From: Sutcliffiella cohnii
GTDB taxonomy: Bacteria; Bacillota; Bacilli; Bacillales; Bacillaceae_I
NCBI RefSeq assembly: GCF_002250055.1
Contig: NZ_CP018866.1
Location: 1,046,501 to 1,110,500, forward strand
DNA: 64,000 nt
Direction of reading: 5' to 3'
This document shows positions 24,918-34,989 of this stretch, piece by piece. The notes beneath the pieces are model-generated. The model had not been told where the DNA came from. It searched no databases and saw only the letters and a program-made list of their open reading frames with translations. The position numbers and the translations under genes are program-made. Every line of letters starts with the position of its first letter. Positions within the stretch are counted from its first letter, which is position 1.

Positions 24918-27317
24918 ATGAAGCAGCTCTTAATGATAGGTAACGGCATGGCAGGAATTCGCTGTATCGAGGAAATATTAAAAAGAAATAAGGATCGGTT
25001 TGAAATAACGATTATAGGGGACGAGCCACATCCAAATTATAACCGTATTATGCTTTCCAATGTACTACAAGGAAAAGCAAACATGAATGAAATCATTATG
25101 AACGAATGGTCATGGTACCGTGAGAATGGGATTACACTGTATACGGGCGAAAAGGCAGTTCAAATTAATAAAAATAAAAAGTATGTTACTACTGATAAAC
25201 AGCGGACAATTTATTTCGATGAGCTCATTATCGCAACTGGCTCTAGCGCTTTTATTTTACCAATTCCGGGAAGCGAGTTAGAGGGCGTTATTGGTTTCCG
25301 TACGATGAAAGATACAGAAACAATGATAGAAATGGCAAAAACGAAGTCTAAAGCCGTTGTCATTGGTGGAGGACTACTCGGTTTAGAAGCAGCACGCGGA
25401 TTAATAGATCAAGGAATGGAAGTGCACGTTGTACACCTTTTATCAACATTAATGGATCAGCAATTAGACGCTCCAGCAGCAAGATTACTGAAAAAAGACC
25501 TTGAAAAACAAGGTATGAAGTTTTTAATGGAAAAGCAAACATCTGAAATTTTAGGAACAGAACATGTAGAAGGCTTAAAATTTAGCGATGGCACGACTAT
25601 TGAATGTGACCTAGTCGTGATGGCGGTTGGTATTCGTCCGAATATAGCCCTAGCAAACGAAGCTGGGCTTGAAGTAAACCGTGCCATTATCGTTGATGAT
25701 GTGATGAGAACTTCTGCTCCATCTATTTATGCAGTAGGAGAATGTGCGGAGCATAACGGAATTGCTTACGGTTTAGTAGCTCCTCTTTACGAGCAAGGTG
25801 TTGCACTAGCTGACTATTTAGTAGGTAATCCGACAGAAGGTTATAAAGGTAGCTTATTATCCACTCAATTAAAAGTTTCAGGTTGTGACTTATTCTCGGC
25901 AGGTCAAATACTTGAAAATGATGATACAGACGCGATTGTCGTACATGACACAGCGGCAAAAGTTTATAAGAAAGTACTCGTGAAAGAAAATAAAATTGTT
26001 GGAATCGTATTGTATGGAGACACGTCAGACGGGAATCGCTTATTCTCCATGATGAAAAAAGGGACTGACATTTCTGAGTTCACGAGAGCTTCAATCTTAC
26101 AAAAAGCAGGTGAAGGAGATAATGCTAGTCTCGTAGCGGAAATGCCTGCGGAAGAAACTGTTTGTGGCTGTAACGGGGTTACGAAAGGAAACATCGTTCA
26201 AGCAATTTTAGAGCAAGGATTAACAACGTATGAAGATGTAAAAAAATGTACAAAAGCTGGAGGCTCTTGCGGTAAATGTAAACCAGTTGTAGAAGATATT
26301 TTAGCTCATACACTTGGTGATTCATTTGATGCAGCTGCACAAACAACGGGAATGTGTGAATGTACTTCGTTAAGCCGTGATGAAGTAGTAGAGCAAATAA
26401 AAGAAAAAGGTCTTCAATCTCCAGTAGAAGTACGCTATGTTCTAGAATTTTCAAACCCAGAAGGATGCTCCAAATGTCGTCCGGCTCTGAACTATTATAT
26501 GCGTATGCTTTATCCTGAAACGTACGAAGATGACAAAGCATCTCGTTTCGTTAACGAACGTATGGAAGGAAACATCCAAAATAACGGGACATTCTCTGTT
26601 ATTCCTCGTATGTACGGGGGAACAACAACGGCGGATGAGTTAATTCGTATGGGAGAAGTAGCGAAGAAATACGAAGTTCCATTAGTAAAGGTCACAGGTG
26701 CTAGCCGAATTGGACTATACGGTGTGAAAAAAGAAGATTTACCGCAAGTGTGGCAAGACTTAGGAATGAGTTCTGGTTATGCATACTCAAAATCATTACG
26801 TAACGTAAAATCTTGTGTAGGTTCAAGATTCTGCCGATTTGGTACACAAGATTCACTAGGTTTAGGAATTCGTTTAGAGCAAGAATTAGAAATGGTAGAT
26901 ACGCCACATAAAATGAAAATGGGTGTTACCGGTTGCCCACGTAACTGTGCAGAAGTGTTAACAAAAGATTATGGAGTCGTTTGTGTAGAAAACGGTTATC
27001 AGCTGTATGTAGGTGGAAATGGCGGTACCGAAGTGCGTGAATGTGATCTTCTAACAACAGTGAGAACAGAAGATGAAGTAGTCTTATTTGCGAAAGCGTA
27101 TATGCAATATTACCGTGAAACTGGTGTGTATGGGGAGCGTACTGCACCGTGGGTGGAGCGTCTAGGTGTAACGCACATTAGAAAAGTGTTACTTGATGAG
27201 ACTCGCCGAAATGAATTAGTGGAAAAATTTGACCAAGCTCGTGCTACGTATGAAGAGGCATGGAGCAAAATGAGTAAAACAGATAATAAAAAAATATATG
27301 AAGTGACGAGAAAATAA
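24918..27317 (+). CDS. nasD: assimilatory nitrite reductase large subunit NasD/NirB
   Basis: The product of 799 residues has the full NirB order. An FAD/NAD(P)H reductase domain comes first (GNGMAGIRCIEEI, then VIGGGLLGLEAARGL). A BFD-like [2Fe-2S] domain follows (ETVCGCNGVTKGNI, then GGSCGKCKP). The sulfite/nitrite reductase ferredoxin-like and siroheme domains carry the [4Fe-4S]-siroheme cysteines in CVGSRFCRFGTQDS and GCPRNCAE. It reduces nitrite to ammonium in six one-electron steps with NAD(P)H. GAGGAGG precedes the ATG. It heads a nasD-nirD-nasF operon. Confidence 0.95.
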   Translation: MKQLLMIGNGMAGIRCIEEILKRNKDRFEITIIGDEPHPNYNRIMLSNVLQGKANMNEIIMNEWSWYRENGITLYTGEKAVQINKNKKYVTTDKQRTIYFDELIIATGSSAFILPIPGSELEGVIGFRTMKDTETMIEMAKTKSKAVVIGGGLLGLEAARGLIDQGMEVHVVHLLSTLMDQQLDAPAARLLKKDLEKQGMKFLMEKQTSEILGTEHVEGLKFSDGTTIECDLVVMAVGIRPNIALANEAGLEVNRAIIVDDVMRTSAPSIYAVGECAEHNGIAYGLVAPLYEQGVALADYLVGNPTEGYKGSLLSTQLKVSGCDLFSAGQILENDDTDAIVVHDTAAKVYKKVLVKENKIVGIVLYGDTSDGNRLFSMMKKGTDISEFTRASILQKAGEGDNASLVAEMPAEETVCGCNGVTKGNIVQAILEQGLTTYEDVKKCTKAGGSCGKCKPVVEDILAHTLGDSFDAAAQTTGMCECTSLSRDEVVEQIKEKGLQSPVEVRYVLEFSNPEGCSKCRPALNYYMRMLYPETYEDDKASRFVNERMEGNIQNNGTFSVIPRMYGGTTTADELIRMGEVAKKYEVPLVKVTGASRIGLYGVKKEDLPQVWQDLGMSSGYAYSKSLRNVKSCVGSRFCRFGTQDSLGLGIRLEQELEMVDTPHKMKMGVTGCPRNCAEVLTKDYGVVCVENGYQLYVGGNGGTEVRECDLLTTVRTEDEVVLFAKAYMQYYRETGVYGERTAPWVERLGVTHIRKVLLDETRRNELVEKFDQARATYEEAWSKMSKTDNKKIYEVTRK

Positions 27318-27331
27318 GGAGGGGCCCTATA

Positions 27332-27643
27332 ATGATTGCTACAAAAATAAAAGTAATAGATTTGAAGGATCTTCCAAAACTTATTGGAAAAGAAGTAGAA
27401 ATAAACGGTGTATCCATCGCACTCTTTCATTTAAGTAATGGAGATGTACGAGCGATAGGAAGTCGTTGTCCACATACGAACGGACCGTTAGCGGAAGGAA
27501 TCGTTTCAGGAGAATATGTTTATTGTCCATTAAAGGATTGGAGAGTATCGCTCATCACTGGGGAAGTACAACCTCCAGATGAGGGGAAAGTAGAAGTTTA
27601 CGAGACAGAAGTAATAAATGGGGAAGTGTACATCACTTTCTAG
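27332..27643 (+). CDS. nasE: nitrite reductase small subunit NirD/NasE, one Rieske ligand altered
   Basis: The product of 103 residues is a Rieske-type ferredoxin-fold subunit that pairs with NasD. The first ligand motif is intact (SRCPHTNGPL, Cys46 and His48). The second reads YVYCPLKDWRVSL, with Cys65 present but Lys68 where the second histidine ligand normally lies. Some NirD proteins lack Rieske ligands altogether, so the subunit may act without a cluster. GGAGGGG precedes the ATG, 15 bases after the nasD stop, and nasF starts 12 bases after its end. Confidence 0.9.
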   Translation: MIATKIKVIDLKDLPKLIGKEVEINGVSIALFHLSNGDVRAIGSRCPHTNGPLAEGIVSGEYVYCPLKDWRVSLITGEVQPPDEGKVEVYETEVINGEVYITF

Positions 27644-27655
27644 GAGGCTAATAAA

Positions 27656-29122
27656 ATGAATGGATTTGTATCGTTTGTTGGAGCAGGACCTGGTGATATC
27701 GGATTAATTACAGAAAAAGGAATACGTTGTATTGAAAAAGCTGACGTCATTTTATACGATCGATTAGTTAATCCTAGGTTGTTACGTTACGCAAATGGTA
27801 ATTGTGAATTTATCTATTGCGGCAAGCTACCTAATCGTCACGTCATGCGTCAAGAAATGATTAACGTCGCGTTAGTAGAATATGCTCTAAAAGGATTACG
27901 AGTTGTTAGACTAAAAGGTGGCGATCCATCCGTTTTTGGCCGAGTAGGAGAAGAGGCTGAAGCTGTTAAAGAAGCGAATATTAACTACGAGATTGTACCT
28001 GGTGTAACTTCTAGTATCGCTGCTGCTAGCTATGCAGGTTTTCCTGTAACGCATCGTGAATATAGTACGAGCTTCACAGTGCGAACTGGACACTATTGTA
28101 ATAATAACGCGAACTACAATCGTGAAAAAGATGAGCACGGGGACACGATTGCCTACTATATGGGAGTGAAAAATTTACCACATCATTGTGAACATTTAAT
28201 CAAGGAAGGTTTGTCTCCTGAAACGAAAGTAGCTGTCATTGAGTGGGCAACTACTGGAAAACAACGTACAGTGGTCGGTACATTAAGTACCATTACAAAT
28301 ATAGTAAAAGACAAAAACATTCAAAACCCTGCCATGACGTTAATTGGTGATGTCGTTTCTTTAAGAGAAAAGCTATCCTGGTTTGAAGAGAAGTCACTTT
28401 TCGGAAAACGTATTTTAATAGCAAAAGCAACAAGTGAAGATAGTGAACTAGAACAATATTTATTAGGGTTAGGATCAGAAGCATATGCATTCCCGACTTT
28501 GAAGAAAGAAATAGTACCTCTATCAGTAGATGATATAGAAAAAGTATTAAAGACCGAAAAATTACTCATAACTGTGCCGGAAAGTGTTGATATTTTAATA
28601 GATTCATTATTCGGATACGGGTATGATGTCCGAGATTTGCCAAGAATGATTGGTTGTTTAACAGAAAAAACGTTACGTGCGCTTCAATCAAGTGGAATAA
28701 GGGGAACGTTAGTAACGGAATTAGAAGAAGGAATGGTTGTAATAGGTTCTCAATATGGGAAACAGTCACCACACCATCCAGTATCGATAGTAACTCATCG
28801 TCTCGTTCGTGACGAACGTTTTACAGAAGTTGAAACGAGATTAATAGAAGAAGATCATTGGGAAACGATTATATTCCCTAATCGAGCCTCCGTTCATACT
28901 TTTATAAAAGAAGCAAAAGTATTAGGTTTACCATTAGAGACACTAAAATTTGCTTACATTGGTAAATCAGTAAAAGCATACGCGGAACAACATGGATTTA
29001 CCGAAGTTGATAACGAAGTCCAAGAAGAACTAAATAAATGGTTGAACAATAATCGAAAACTATTATCTTTAAAAGAAAAACAAAAGGAATATAATCCAAG
29101 AGTTCTCCAATTAAGTAAATAA
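27656..29122 (+). CDS. nasF: uroporphyrinogen-III C-methyltransferase fused to a HemD-like domain (NasF)
   Basis: The product of 488 residues starts with a complete SUMT/CobA domain (about 1-245): VSFVGAGPGDIGLITEKGI, VVRLKGGDPSVFGRVGEEAE and VPGVTSSIAAASYAGFPVTH. It methylates uroporphyrinogen III at C2 and C7 with S-adenosylmethionine to make precorrin-2. The C-terminal part (about 255-465) is a uroporphyrinogen-III synthase-like domain (WETIIFPNRASVHTFIKEAK). The length is close to that of B. subtilis NasF. It closes the nas operon and feeds SirC and SirB across the divergent promoter. Confidence 0.92.
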   Translation: MNGFVSFVGAGPGDIGLITEKGIRCIEKADVILYDRLVNPRLLRYANGNCEFIYCGKLPNRHVMRQEMINVALVEYALKGLRVVRLKGGDPSVFGRVGEEAEAVKEANINYEIVPGVTSSIAAASYAGFPVTHREYSTSFTVRTGHYCNNNANYNREKDEHGDTIAYYMGVKNLPHHCEHLIKEGLSPETKVAVIEWATTGKQRTVVGTLSTITNIVKDKNIQNPAMTLIGDVVSLREKLSWFEEKSLFGKRILIAKATSEDSELEQYLLGLGSEAYAFPTLKKEIVPLSVDDIEKVLKTEKLLITVPESVDILIDSLFGYGYDVRDLPRMIGCLTEKTLRALQSSGIRGTLVTELEEGMVVIGSQYGKQSPHHPVSIVTHRLVRDERFTEVETRLIEEDHWETIIFPNRASVHTFIKEAKVLGLPLETLKFAYIGKSVKAYAEQHGFTEVDNEVQEELNKWLNNNRKLLSLKEKQKEYNPRVLQLSK

Positions 29123-29150
29123 TAAACACTGCAAAAACAGCCAAACAAAA

Positions 29151-29190
29151 ATAGGTCAGCTTCTAATTGAAGACTGACCTACTTTTTTTT
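29151..29190. terminator. terminator shared by nasF and potD
   Basis: TAGGTCAG...TTC pairs with GAA...CTGACCTA with small bulges, followed by eight or more T. Confidence 0.8.
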
Positions 29191-29194
29191 TCCA

Positions 29195-30268
29195 CTATTT
29201 CCGATGCATTTTAAACTCTAAAAACAGTTCGTTATAATAAGCTAAATTCCACTTCCCGATATTTTCATACACCTCAAGTTTTTCTGTTAACTCTTCAGGT
29301 GGATAAAAACGCTCATCTTCCGTCATATCTTCCGGCATAAAAGCTAGAGCCTCTTTGTTCGGAGTAGAATAACTTACCCATTCCGTATTTATCGCTGCAA
29401 TTTCAGCATCTAAAATAAAGTTAATAAACATGTGAGCAGCCTCGATATTTTTCGCTGTTTTTGGGATAACCATATTATCAAACCAAAGATTTGAACCTTC
29501 AATAGGTACAACATAGTCTAAGTTATCATTTTCCCACATCATATCCGCCGCATCGCCGGACCAAACGAGCCCAATAGCGGCTTCTTCGTTTGCGATGAGC
29601 ATTTTTATTTCATCACCAACGATTGCTTTAATATTCGGAGTCAAAAGGTCTAGTTTGCTTTTTGCTTCAAGAAGATGTTCTCTATTCGTATCATTTAATG
29701 AATAGCCTAGACTATTTAATCCCATCCCAATGACTTCCCGAGCACCATCTGTTAAAAGTATCTCGTTTTTAAAAGTAGGATCCCACAGGTCATTCCAGCT
29801 TGTAATTTCGATACCTGGTAGCATGGCAGTGTTATACACAATGCCTACAGTTCCCCAAAAGTAAGGAACAGAATATTTGTTTTCTGGGTCAAAAGGTAAA
29901 TCTATAAATCTTTCATCGATGTTCGATAAATTTGGTATTTTATCGTGTTCAATAGGTAATAAAAGATCCTCTTCAATCATCTTTTCAATCATATATTCGG
30001 AAGGTACGGCAATATCATACGATGTACCACCTTGCTGAATTTTCGTCATCATTGCTTCGTTCGAGTCAAACGTTTCGTATATGACACTAATTCCAGTTTC
30101 TTCCGTAAATAAACTAATTAAATCAGGATCGATGTAATCGCCCCAATTGTAGATCGTTAGCGTATTACCGCTAGAGTATCCTTGAGAGTCATTTAATTTC
30201 GCAATACTCCATAATAAAAGAGCGGATACGGCAACAATTAAAACGAAAAACTGAATAAGTTTCTTCAT
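29195..30268 (-). CDS. potD: spermidine/putrescine-binding protein PotD
   Basis: The product of 357 residues is an extracytoplasmic solute-binding protein of the PotD/PotF group: TLTIYNWGDYIDPDLISLFT at the start of the mature part, then VIYETFDSNEAMMTKIQQGG, YDIAVPSEYMIEKM and VPYFWGTVGIVYNT. The N-terminus has a hydrophobic stretch (FFVLIVAVSALLLWSI) but no lipobox cysteine, so it may stay as a signal-anchored protein. The start overlaps the potC stop (ATGA). It is the last gene of potABCD. Confidence 0.92.
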   Translation of the reverse strand: MKKLIQFFVLIVAVSALLLWSIAKLNDSQGYSSGNTLTIYNWGDYIDPDLISLFTEETGISVIYETFDSNEAMMTKIQQGGTSYDIAVPSEYMIEKMIEEDLLLPIEHDKIPNLSNIDERFIDLPFDPENKYSVPYFWGTVGIVYNTAMLPGIEITSWNDLWDPTFKNEILLTDGAREVIGMGLNSLGYSLNDTNREHLLEAKSKLDLLTPNIKAIVGDEIKMLIANEEAAIGLVWSGDAADMMWENDNLDYVVPIEGSNLWFDNMVIPKTAKNIEAAHMFINFILDAEIAAINTEWVSYSTPNKEALAFMPEDMTEDERFYPPEELTEKLEVYENIGKWNLAYYNELFLEFKMHRK

Positions 30269-31068
30269 TTTCGTACCCCCATTACCGTAGACTTAGAACG
30301 TTGTGCAATGAAGTAATAGACAATAACGAGAATAATAGTAAATAGGAATAGCAACGTTGATAACGCATTAATGTTTAATGAAACACCGCGACGTGCCAAA
30401 GAATAAATTTCTACCGATAACGTACTAAATCCATTACCTGTTACGAAAAACGTTACGGCGAAATCATCTAAAGAAAAAGTTAACGCCATAAAGAACCCAG
30501 CCATAATACCAGGGGTTAAATACGGCAATATTACTTTCGTTAAAACATCCCAACTATTTGCACCTAGATCACGTGCCGCGTCTACTAATGAAGAACTCAT
30601 TTCGTTTAACTTAGGTAAAACCATTAGTACGACAATCGGCACACTAAATGCAATATGGGATAAAAGAACAGAGTAAAAACCTAACTTGTAACCAGTAACG
30701 GTAAATAGTATTAAAAATGACGCCCCAATAATAACGTCTGGACTGACGATAAGAACATTATTAAACGACATTAACATATTTCTTGTCGCTCTTCGTCTAA
30801 ATGAATGAATCCATAACGCTCCTAAAACGCCAATAATGGTTGCTATGAGAGCAGATAGTAACGCAACAACTAGAGTATTTAAAACAATGATTAACAATCG
30901 ATAATCTGTAAATAATTCACGATACCAATCTAGTGTGAAACTTTCAAAGTTATACATCGTGCCACCGCTATTAAACGAGTAGAAAATTAAGAAAAATATC
31001 GGTGTATAAAGTATAAGGAAAATAAAAATTAAAAAAAGTTTGGAAAAGGGAGATAACTTTTCTTTCAT
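30265..31068 (-). CDS. potC: spermidine/putrescine ABC transporter permease PotC
   Basis: The ATG at 31066-31068 is used because GAGGAG lies eight bases upstream. The product of about 267 residues has six membrane helices and the permease EAA loop near VDAARDLGANSWDVLTKVIL. VIIGASFLILF and DDFAVTFFVTG are typical of PotC. It forms the membrane channel together with PotB. It starts one base after the potB stop, implying coupled translation. Confidence 0.92.
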   Translation of the reverse strand: MKEKLSPFSKLFLIFIFLILYTPIFFLIFYSFNSGGTMYNFESFTLDWYRELFTDYRLLIIVLNTLVVALLSALIATIIGVLGALWIHSFRRRATRNMLMSFNNVLIVSPDVIIGASFLILFTVTGYKLGFYSVLLSHIAFSVPIVVLMVLPKLNEMSSSLVDAARDLGANSWDVLTKVILPYLTPGIMAGFFMALTFSLDDFAVTFFVTGNGFSTLSVEIYSLARRGVSLNINALSTLLFLFTIILVIVYYFIAQRSKSTVMGVRK

Positions 31069-31069
31069 T

Positions 31070-31873
31070 CTACACACTCCTCTTTCGATTACTAGTGAGT
31101 GCCATGATTCCGAACATGATCAATATTAAGAAAACAGCAATGGTTGATCCCATTCCCCAATCTTGTGTCACAAGGAAATGTTGCTCGATCGCTGTACCGA
31201 GCGTAATTACTCGATTTCCAGCTATTAATCTCGTTAACATAAATAGAGATAGGGCAGGAATGAATACAACTTGACAGCCTGCTTTTACTCCTTCAAGTGT
31301 TAACGGGAAAATAACTCTAGAAAAGGTTGTCCATTTCGACGCTCCCAAGTCTTTGGCCGCATCTACAAGTGTAGGGTTTAATTGATCTAAAGAGTTGAAG
31401 ATCGGTAATATCATAAATGGAATAAAAATATAAACAGATACGAAAATAAAGCTGAAATCTGTAAAGAGAATTTGTTGACTACCGATGCCAATTATCTCTA
31501 AAAAGTGATTCGTCATCCCGTACGTACCAAAAATACCTAAAAATGCATATGCCTTTAAAAGTAAGTTAATCCATGAAGGAACGATGATAAGTAATAACCA
31601 TAAATGTTTATGCTTTGTCCTTGTTAAAAGTAAAGCGGTAGGATAAGCGACAATGAATGAAATCAGTGTAATTAAAAACGCATACCAAAATGAGCTAAAT
31701 GCCATTTGTATGTATACAGGAGTGAAAAACTTTTGATAGTTTGCTAGTGAAAACTGCCCATCCAAATCTAAAAATGAATAGTAAACAACTAACAGAATCG
31801 GCGCAATGACAAAGAAAATCATCCATAACATGTAAGGAATTGTATACCATTGGCGTGAATTACTACGGTTCAT
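31070..31873 (-). CDS. potB: spermidine/putrescine ABC transporter permease PotB
   Basis: The product of 267 residues has six membrane helices and the EAA loop VDAAKDLGASKWTTFSRVIF. WINLLLKAYAFLGIFG and LAGNRVITLGTAIEQHFL are characteristic of PotB. Its ATG overlaps the TAA of potA. It works as the partner of PotC in the polyamine importer. Confidence 0.92.
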   Translation of the reverse strand: MNRSNSRQWYTIPYMLWMIFFVIAPILLVVYYSFLDLDGQFSLANYQKFFTPVYIQMAFSSFWYAFLITLISFIVAYPTALLLTRTKHKHLWLLLIIVPSWINLLLKAYAFLGIFGTYGMTNHFLEIIGIGSQQILFTDFSFIFVSVYIFIPFMILPIFNSLDQLNPTLVDAAKDLGASKWTTFSRVIFPLTLEGVKAGCQVVFIPALSLFMLTRLIAGNRVITLGTAIEQHFLVTQDWGMGSTIAVFLILIMFGIMALTSNRKRSV

Positions 31874-32973
31874 TATTCGTCGCCTTCCTTATACGCTTCT
31901 AAACGGCGATCGAACTCTTCTTCCGTCTCACCTAAGCGCATTACGTGAATCGCTTCTGGATCAAAATAAAGTCCAATTTTTTCACCGACGGAAGCTTTTT
32001 TCGTGGAATGGACTAGCCATTCATTACCGTCGTCATCGTAACAGGAAAGCTCGTAGTGAACGCCACGGAATAGCTGGGAATCCACTTCTACTTGCAGCTT
32101 GCCATTTTCTAAAGTAGTAATCTCTAAATCTTCCGGGCGGATAACAATTTCAACAGGTTCGTTTTCATTTAATCCTTGGTCCACACATTCAAACTGTTTT
32201 CCAGTAAATTGTACTACGTAATCCTTTACCATCGTTCCTTTTACAATGTTTGATTCACCGATGAAATCAGCAACAAATCGGTTAATCGGTTCATCATAAA
32301 TATCTGTAGGGCTACCACTTTGCTCGATTTTACCTTTGTTTAGAACGAAAATTTCATCACTCATCGCAAGTGCTTCCTCTTGATCATGAGTAACAAAAAT
32401 AAACGTAATACCGAGATTACGTTGAAGTTCACGTAATTCATACTGCATTTCCGTACGTAGCTTTAAATCTAGTGCGGAAAGTGGTTCGTCTAAAAGTATG
32501 ACCTCTGGCTCATTTACGATTGCCCTCGCAATTGCTACACGTTGCCTTTGCCCGCCTGACATTTCTTTAATTTCTCTCGTTTCGTATCCATCAAGGTTTA
32601 CGAAGTGTAGAGCTTCTTTTACTTTTTCATCGATGTCGGATTTCTTCCACTTTTTAATACGTAATCCAAACGCTACATTTTCAAACACATTTAAATGAGG
32701 AAACAGTGCATAATCTTGGAATACAGTATTTACTTGCCGTTTGTTTGCTGGTAAATCATTAATACGCTCACAGTTAAAGAAAATATCACCAGATGATGCC
32801 TCGGTAAAACCAGCAATGAGTCGCAATATTGTTGTTTTTCCACAACCGGAAGGACCTAATAAAGTATAAAACTTCCCTCTTTCTATTTCGAAACTCACAT
32901 TATCTAAAACAGCTGGGTCGTTATCATATTGTTTTGTTACATTTTTAAACTCAATAATTGAAGAACTATTCAT
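31873..32973 (-). CDS. potA: spermidine/putrescine ABC transporter ATPase PotA
   Basis: The product of 366 residues has an ABC domain with Walker A (GPSGCGKTT), the signature [14 protein letters not shown] and Walker B ([12 protein letters not shown]), then the TOBE domain typical of PotA/MalK ATPases ([12 protein letters not shown]). It drives import of polyamines. AAGGAGG precedes the ATG. It heads the potABCD operon, which runs away from the bmrA-like gene; no clear operator was seen in the 240 bases upstream. Confidence 0.93.
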   Translation of the reverse strand: MNSSSIIEFKNVTKQYDNDPAVLDNVSFEIERGKFYTLLGPSGCGKTTILRLIAGFTEASSGDIFFNCERINDLPANKRQVNTVFQDYALFPHLNVFENVAFGLRIKKWKKSDIDEKVKEALHFVNLDGYETREIKEMSGGQRQRVAIARAIVNEPEVILLDEPLSALDLKLRTEMQYELRELQRNLGITFIFVTHDQEEALAMSDEIFVLNKGKIEQSGSPTDIYDEPINRFVADFIGESNIVKGTMVKDYVVQFTGKQFECVDQGLNENEPVEIVIRPEDLEITTLENGKLQVEVDSQLFRGVHYELSCYDDDGNEWLVHSTKKASVGEKIGLYFDPEAIHVMRLGETEEEFDRRLEAYKEGDE

Positions 32974-33212
32974 GATTGCCTCCTTATCTTAAAAGGTAAA
33001 AAAAGAATAGATAAGTATAATCCTAGTAAGATTTAACTATTCATTCAGAGAAAAATTATACACCTTCACACCGAAAATACAATAACCTTTGCGTCAATAA
33101 AATAAAATTATTTTTACATTCGAATCATTATTGAGTGAGAAAAGGTAATTATGTGCAAAATGAAGCTAAAAACATTATGATAGTACATGAATAATTGAAG
33201 GAGAAAATCGTA

Positions 33213-34946
33213 ATGAAACAAGAAAAAAGTGGAGTAAAACCATTTCTATCCCTAATAGTATCTACAAAAATTCCAAAAGTAGCACTAACAATCGGGCTAA
33301 TCGGAAGTATTATAACAACAATTGTTGGACTTTCCATTCCACTTTTAACGAGGGAGCTAGTGGATGGTTTTTCGACAGCGACTATTAGTGTTTCCATTAT
33401 TATTGCTATTGCAGCAGTTTTTATTTTACAAGGTGTAATCGACGGTGTGTCTACCTATTTATTAGCTTCCGTTGGACAAACAATAGTATCTCGTCTTCGG
33501 GAGAAAATGTGGAAAAAACTTATTCGTTTACCAGTAAGCTACTTTGATAAACAACAAAGTGGTGAGTCGGTTAGTAGAGTCGTAAACGATACTGGAATTG
33601 TGAAGGATCTAATATCAAGTCATTTCCCTCAGTTTGTATCAGGTGTCATTTCCATCATTGGTGCGGTCATTATTTTACTTATTATGGACTGGAAAATGAC
33701 GTTACTAATGTTAATCTCCGTTCCATTAACAATGGTTATTATGATTCCCCTTGGAAGTAGGATGGCGAAAATATCTCGAGGGTTACAAGACGAAACAGCG
33801 AAGTTTACAGGTAGTATACAACAAACATTAAGTGAAATTCGATTAATGAAATCGTCTAACGCAGAGAAGTTTGAAGAAAATAAAGGAATTAACGGTATTA
33901 AAAACTTATTGCAATTTGGCTTGAGAGAAGCTAAAATCTTCGCCCTTATTGGTCCTTTCATGTATTCAATCGTCATGATTGTTATTGTTGTCATTATTGG
34001 ATACGGTGGAATTCGAGTGGCGAATGGAACGATGTCAACTGGTTCGTTAGTTGCATTTCTATTGTATTTATTCCAAATCATTTATCCAATAACTTCATTT
34101 GCAATGTTCTTTACGCAATTACAAAAAGCGAAAGGAGCGACGGAACGGATTATCGACATTATCGATTTGCCGTTAGAGGAAGGACAGGAAGGTTTGCATC
34201 TAGATATATCGAATATGCCGGTTCGAGTAGCAAATGTGTCTTTTGCTTATGGGGAGGAAGAGCCTGTTATTTACGATGTATCTTTTGAGGCGAAGCCGGG
34301 TCAAATGATCGCCTTTGCTGGTCCAAGCGGCGGTGGGAAAACGACAATGTTTGCCCTGTTAGAGCGCTATTACGAACCAACAGTTGGAGTTATTTTAATC
34401 GGTGGCACTCCTATTCATCAGCTATCGTTACAGTCATGGCGAAGTCAAATTGGTTATGTTTCTCAAGAAAGTGCGATGATGGCTGGAACGATTCGTGCGA
34501 ATTTGTGCTACGGATTAGAAGGCTGGGAGGACATACGTGATGAACGATTATGGGAAGTTGCTAAAATGGCATATGCAGATGAGTTTATTAAAGAATTTCC
34601 AAAAGGACTGGATACAGAAGTAGGCGAGCGAGGGGTGAAGCTATCAGGTGGCCAACGTCAGCGAATTGCGATTGCACGAGCATTTTTACGTGATCCGAAA
34701 ATTCTTATGATGGATGAAGCTACCGCGAGCCTAGACAGTCAATCAGAAAGTGTTGTACAAAGTGCTCTCTCTCGACTAATGAAAGGTCGGACAACATTTG
34801 TCATTGCCCATCGGTTATCAACAATCGTCGATGCAGACAACATTATTTTCATAGAAAAAGGAAAAGTAACGGGAATGGGAACCCATCAACAACTGATAGA
34901 GTCTCATTCGTTGTATCGTACTTTTGCTGAACAACAACTAACATAA
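33213..34946 (+). CDS. bmrA: BmrA-like multidrug ABC exporter
   Basis: The product of about 577 residues is a half-transporter: six membrane helices with IPLLTRELVDGFS and LPVSYFDKQQSGESVSRVVN, then an ATPase domain with GPSGGGKTT, LSGGQRQRIAIARA and ILMMDEATASLDSQSE including the catalytic Glu. Sequence and length closely follow B. subtilis BmrA (YvcC), a homodimeric exporter of drugs and lipophilic compounds. ATG 33213 follows AAGGAG; an ATG at 33195 has no site. It is alone on its transcript. Confidence 0.9.
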   Translation: MKQEKSGVKPFLSLIVSTKIPKVALTIGLIGSIITTIVGLSIPLLTRELVDGFSTATISVSIIIAIAAVFILQGVIDGVSTYLLASVGQTIVSRLREKMWKKLIRLPVSYFDKQQSGESVSRVVNDTGIVKDLISSHFPQFVSGVISIIGAVIILLIMDWKMTLLMLISVPLTMVIMIPLGSRMAKISRGLQDETAKFTGSIQQTLSEIRLMKSSNAEKFEENKGINGIKNLLQFGLREAKIFALIGPFMYSIVMIVIVVIIGYGGIRVANGTMSTGSLVAFLLYLFQIIYPITSFAMFFTQLQKAKGATERIIDIIDLPLEEGQEGLHLDISNMPVRVANVSFAYGEEEPVIYDVSFEAKPGQMIAFAGPSGGGKTTMFALLERYYEPTVGVILIGGTPIHQLSLQSWRSQIGYVSQESAMMAGTIRANLCYGLEGWEDIRDERLWEVAKMAYADEFIKEFPKGLDTEVGERGVKLSGGQRQRIAIARAFLRDPKILMMDEATASLDSQSESVVQSALSRLMKGRTTFVIAHRLSTIVDADNIIFIEKGKVTGMGTHQQLIESHSLYRTFAEQQLT

Positions 34947-34951
34947 AAATA

Positions 34952-34985
34952 GAAACGTTCAGTTTTTTTCTGAACGTTTCTTTTT
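34952..34985. terminator. bidirectional terminator
   Basis: GAAACGTTCAG and CTGAACGTTTC flank a T-rich loop, with T and A runs outside. Confidence 0.9.
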
Positions 34986-34989
34986 ATTT

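Noticed and set aside
25457..27430. Several long minus-strand frames inside nasD
   Set aside because: They are shadows of a strongly coding plus-strand gene with no ribosome sites and no recognisable motifs.
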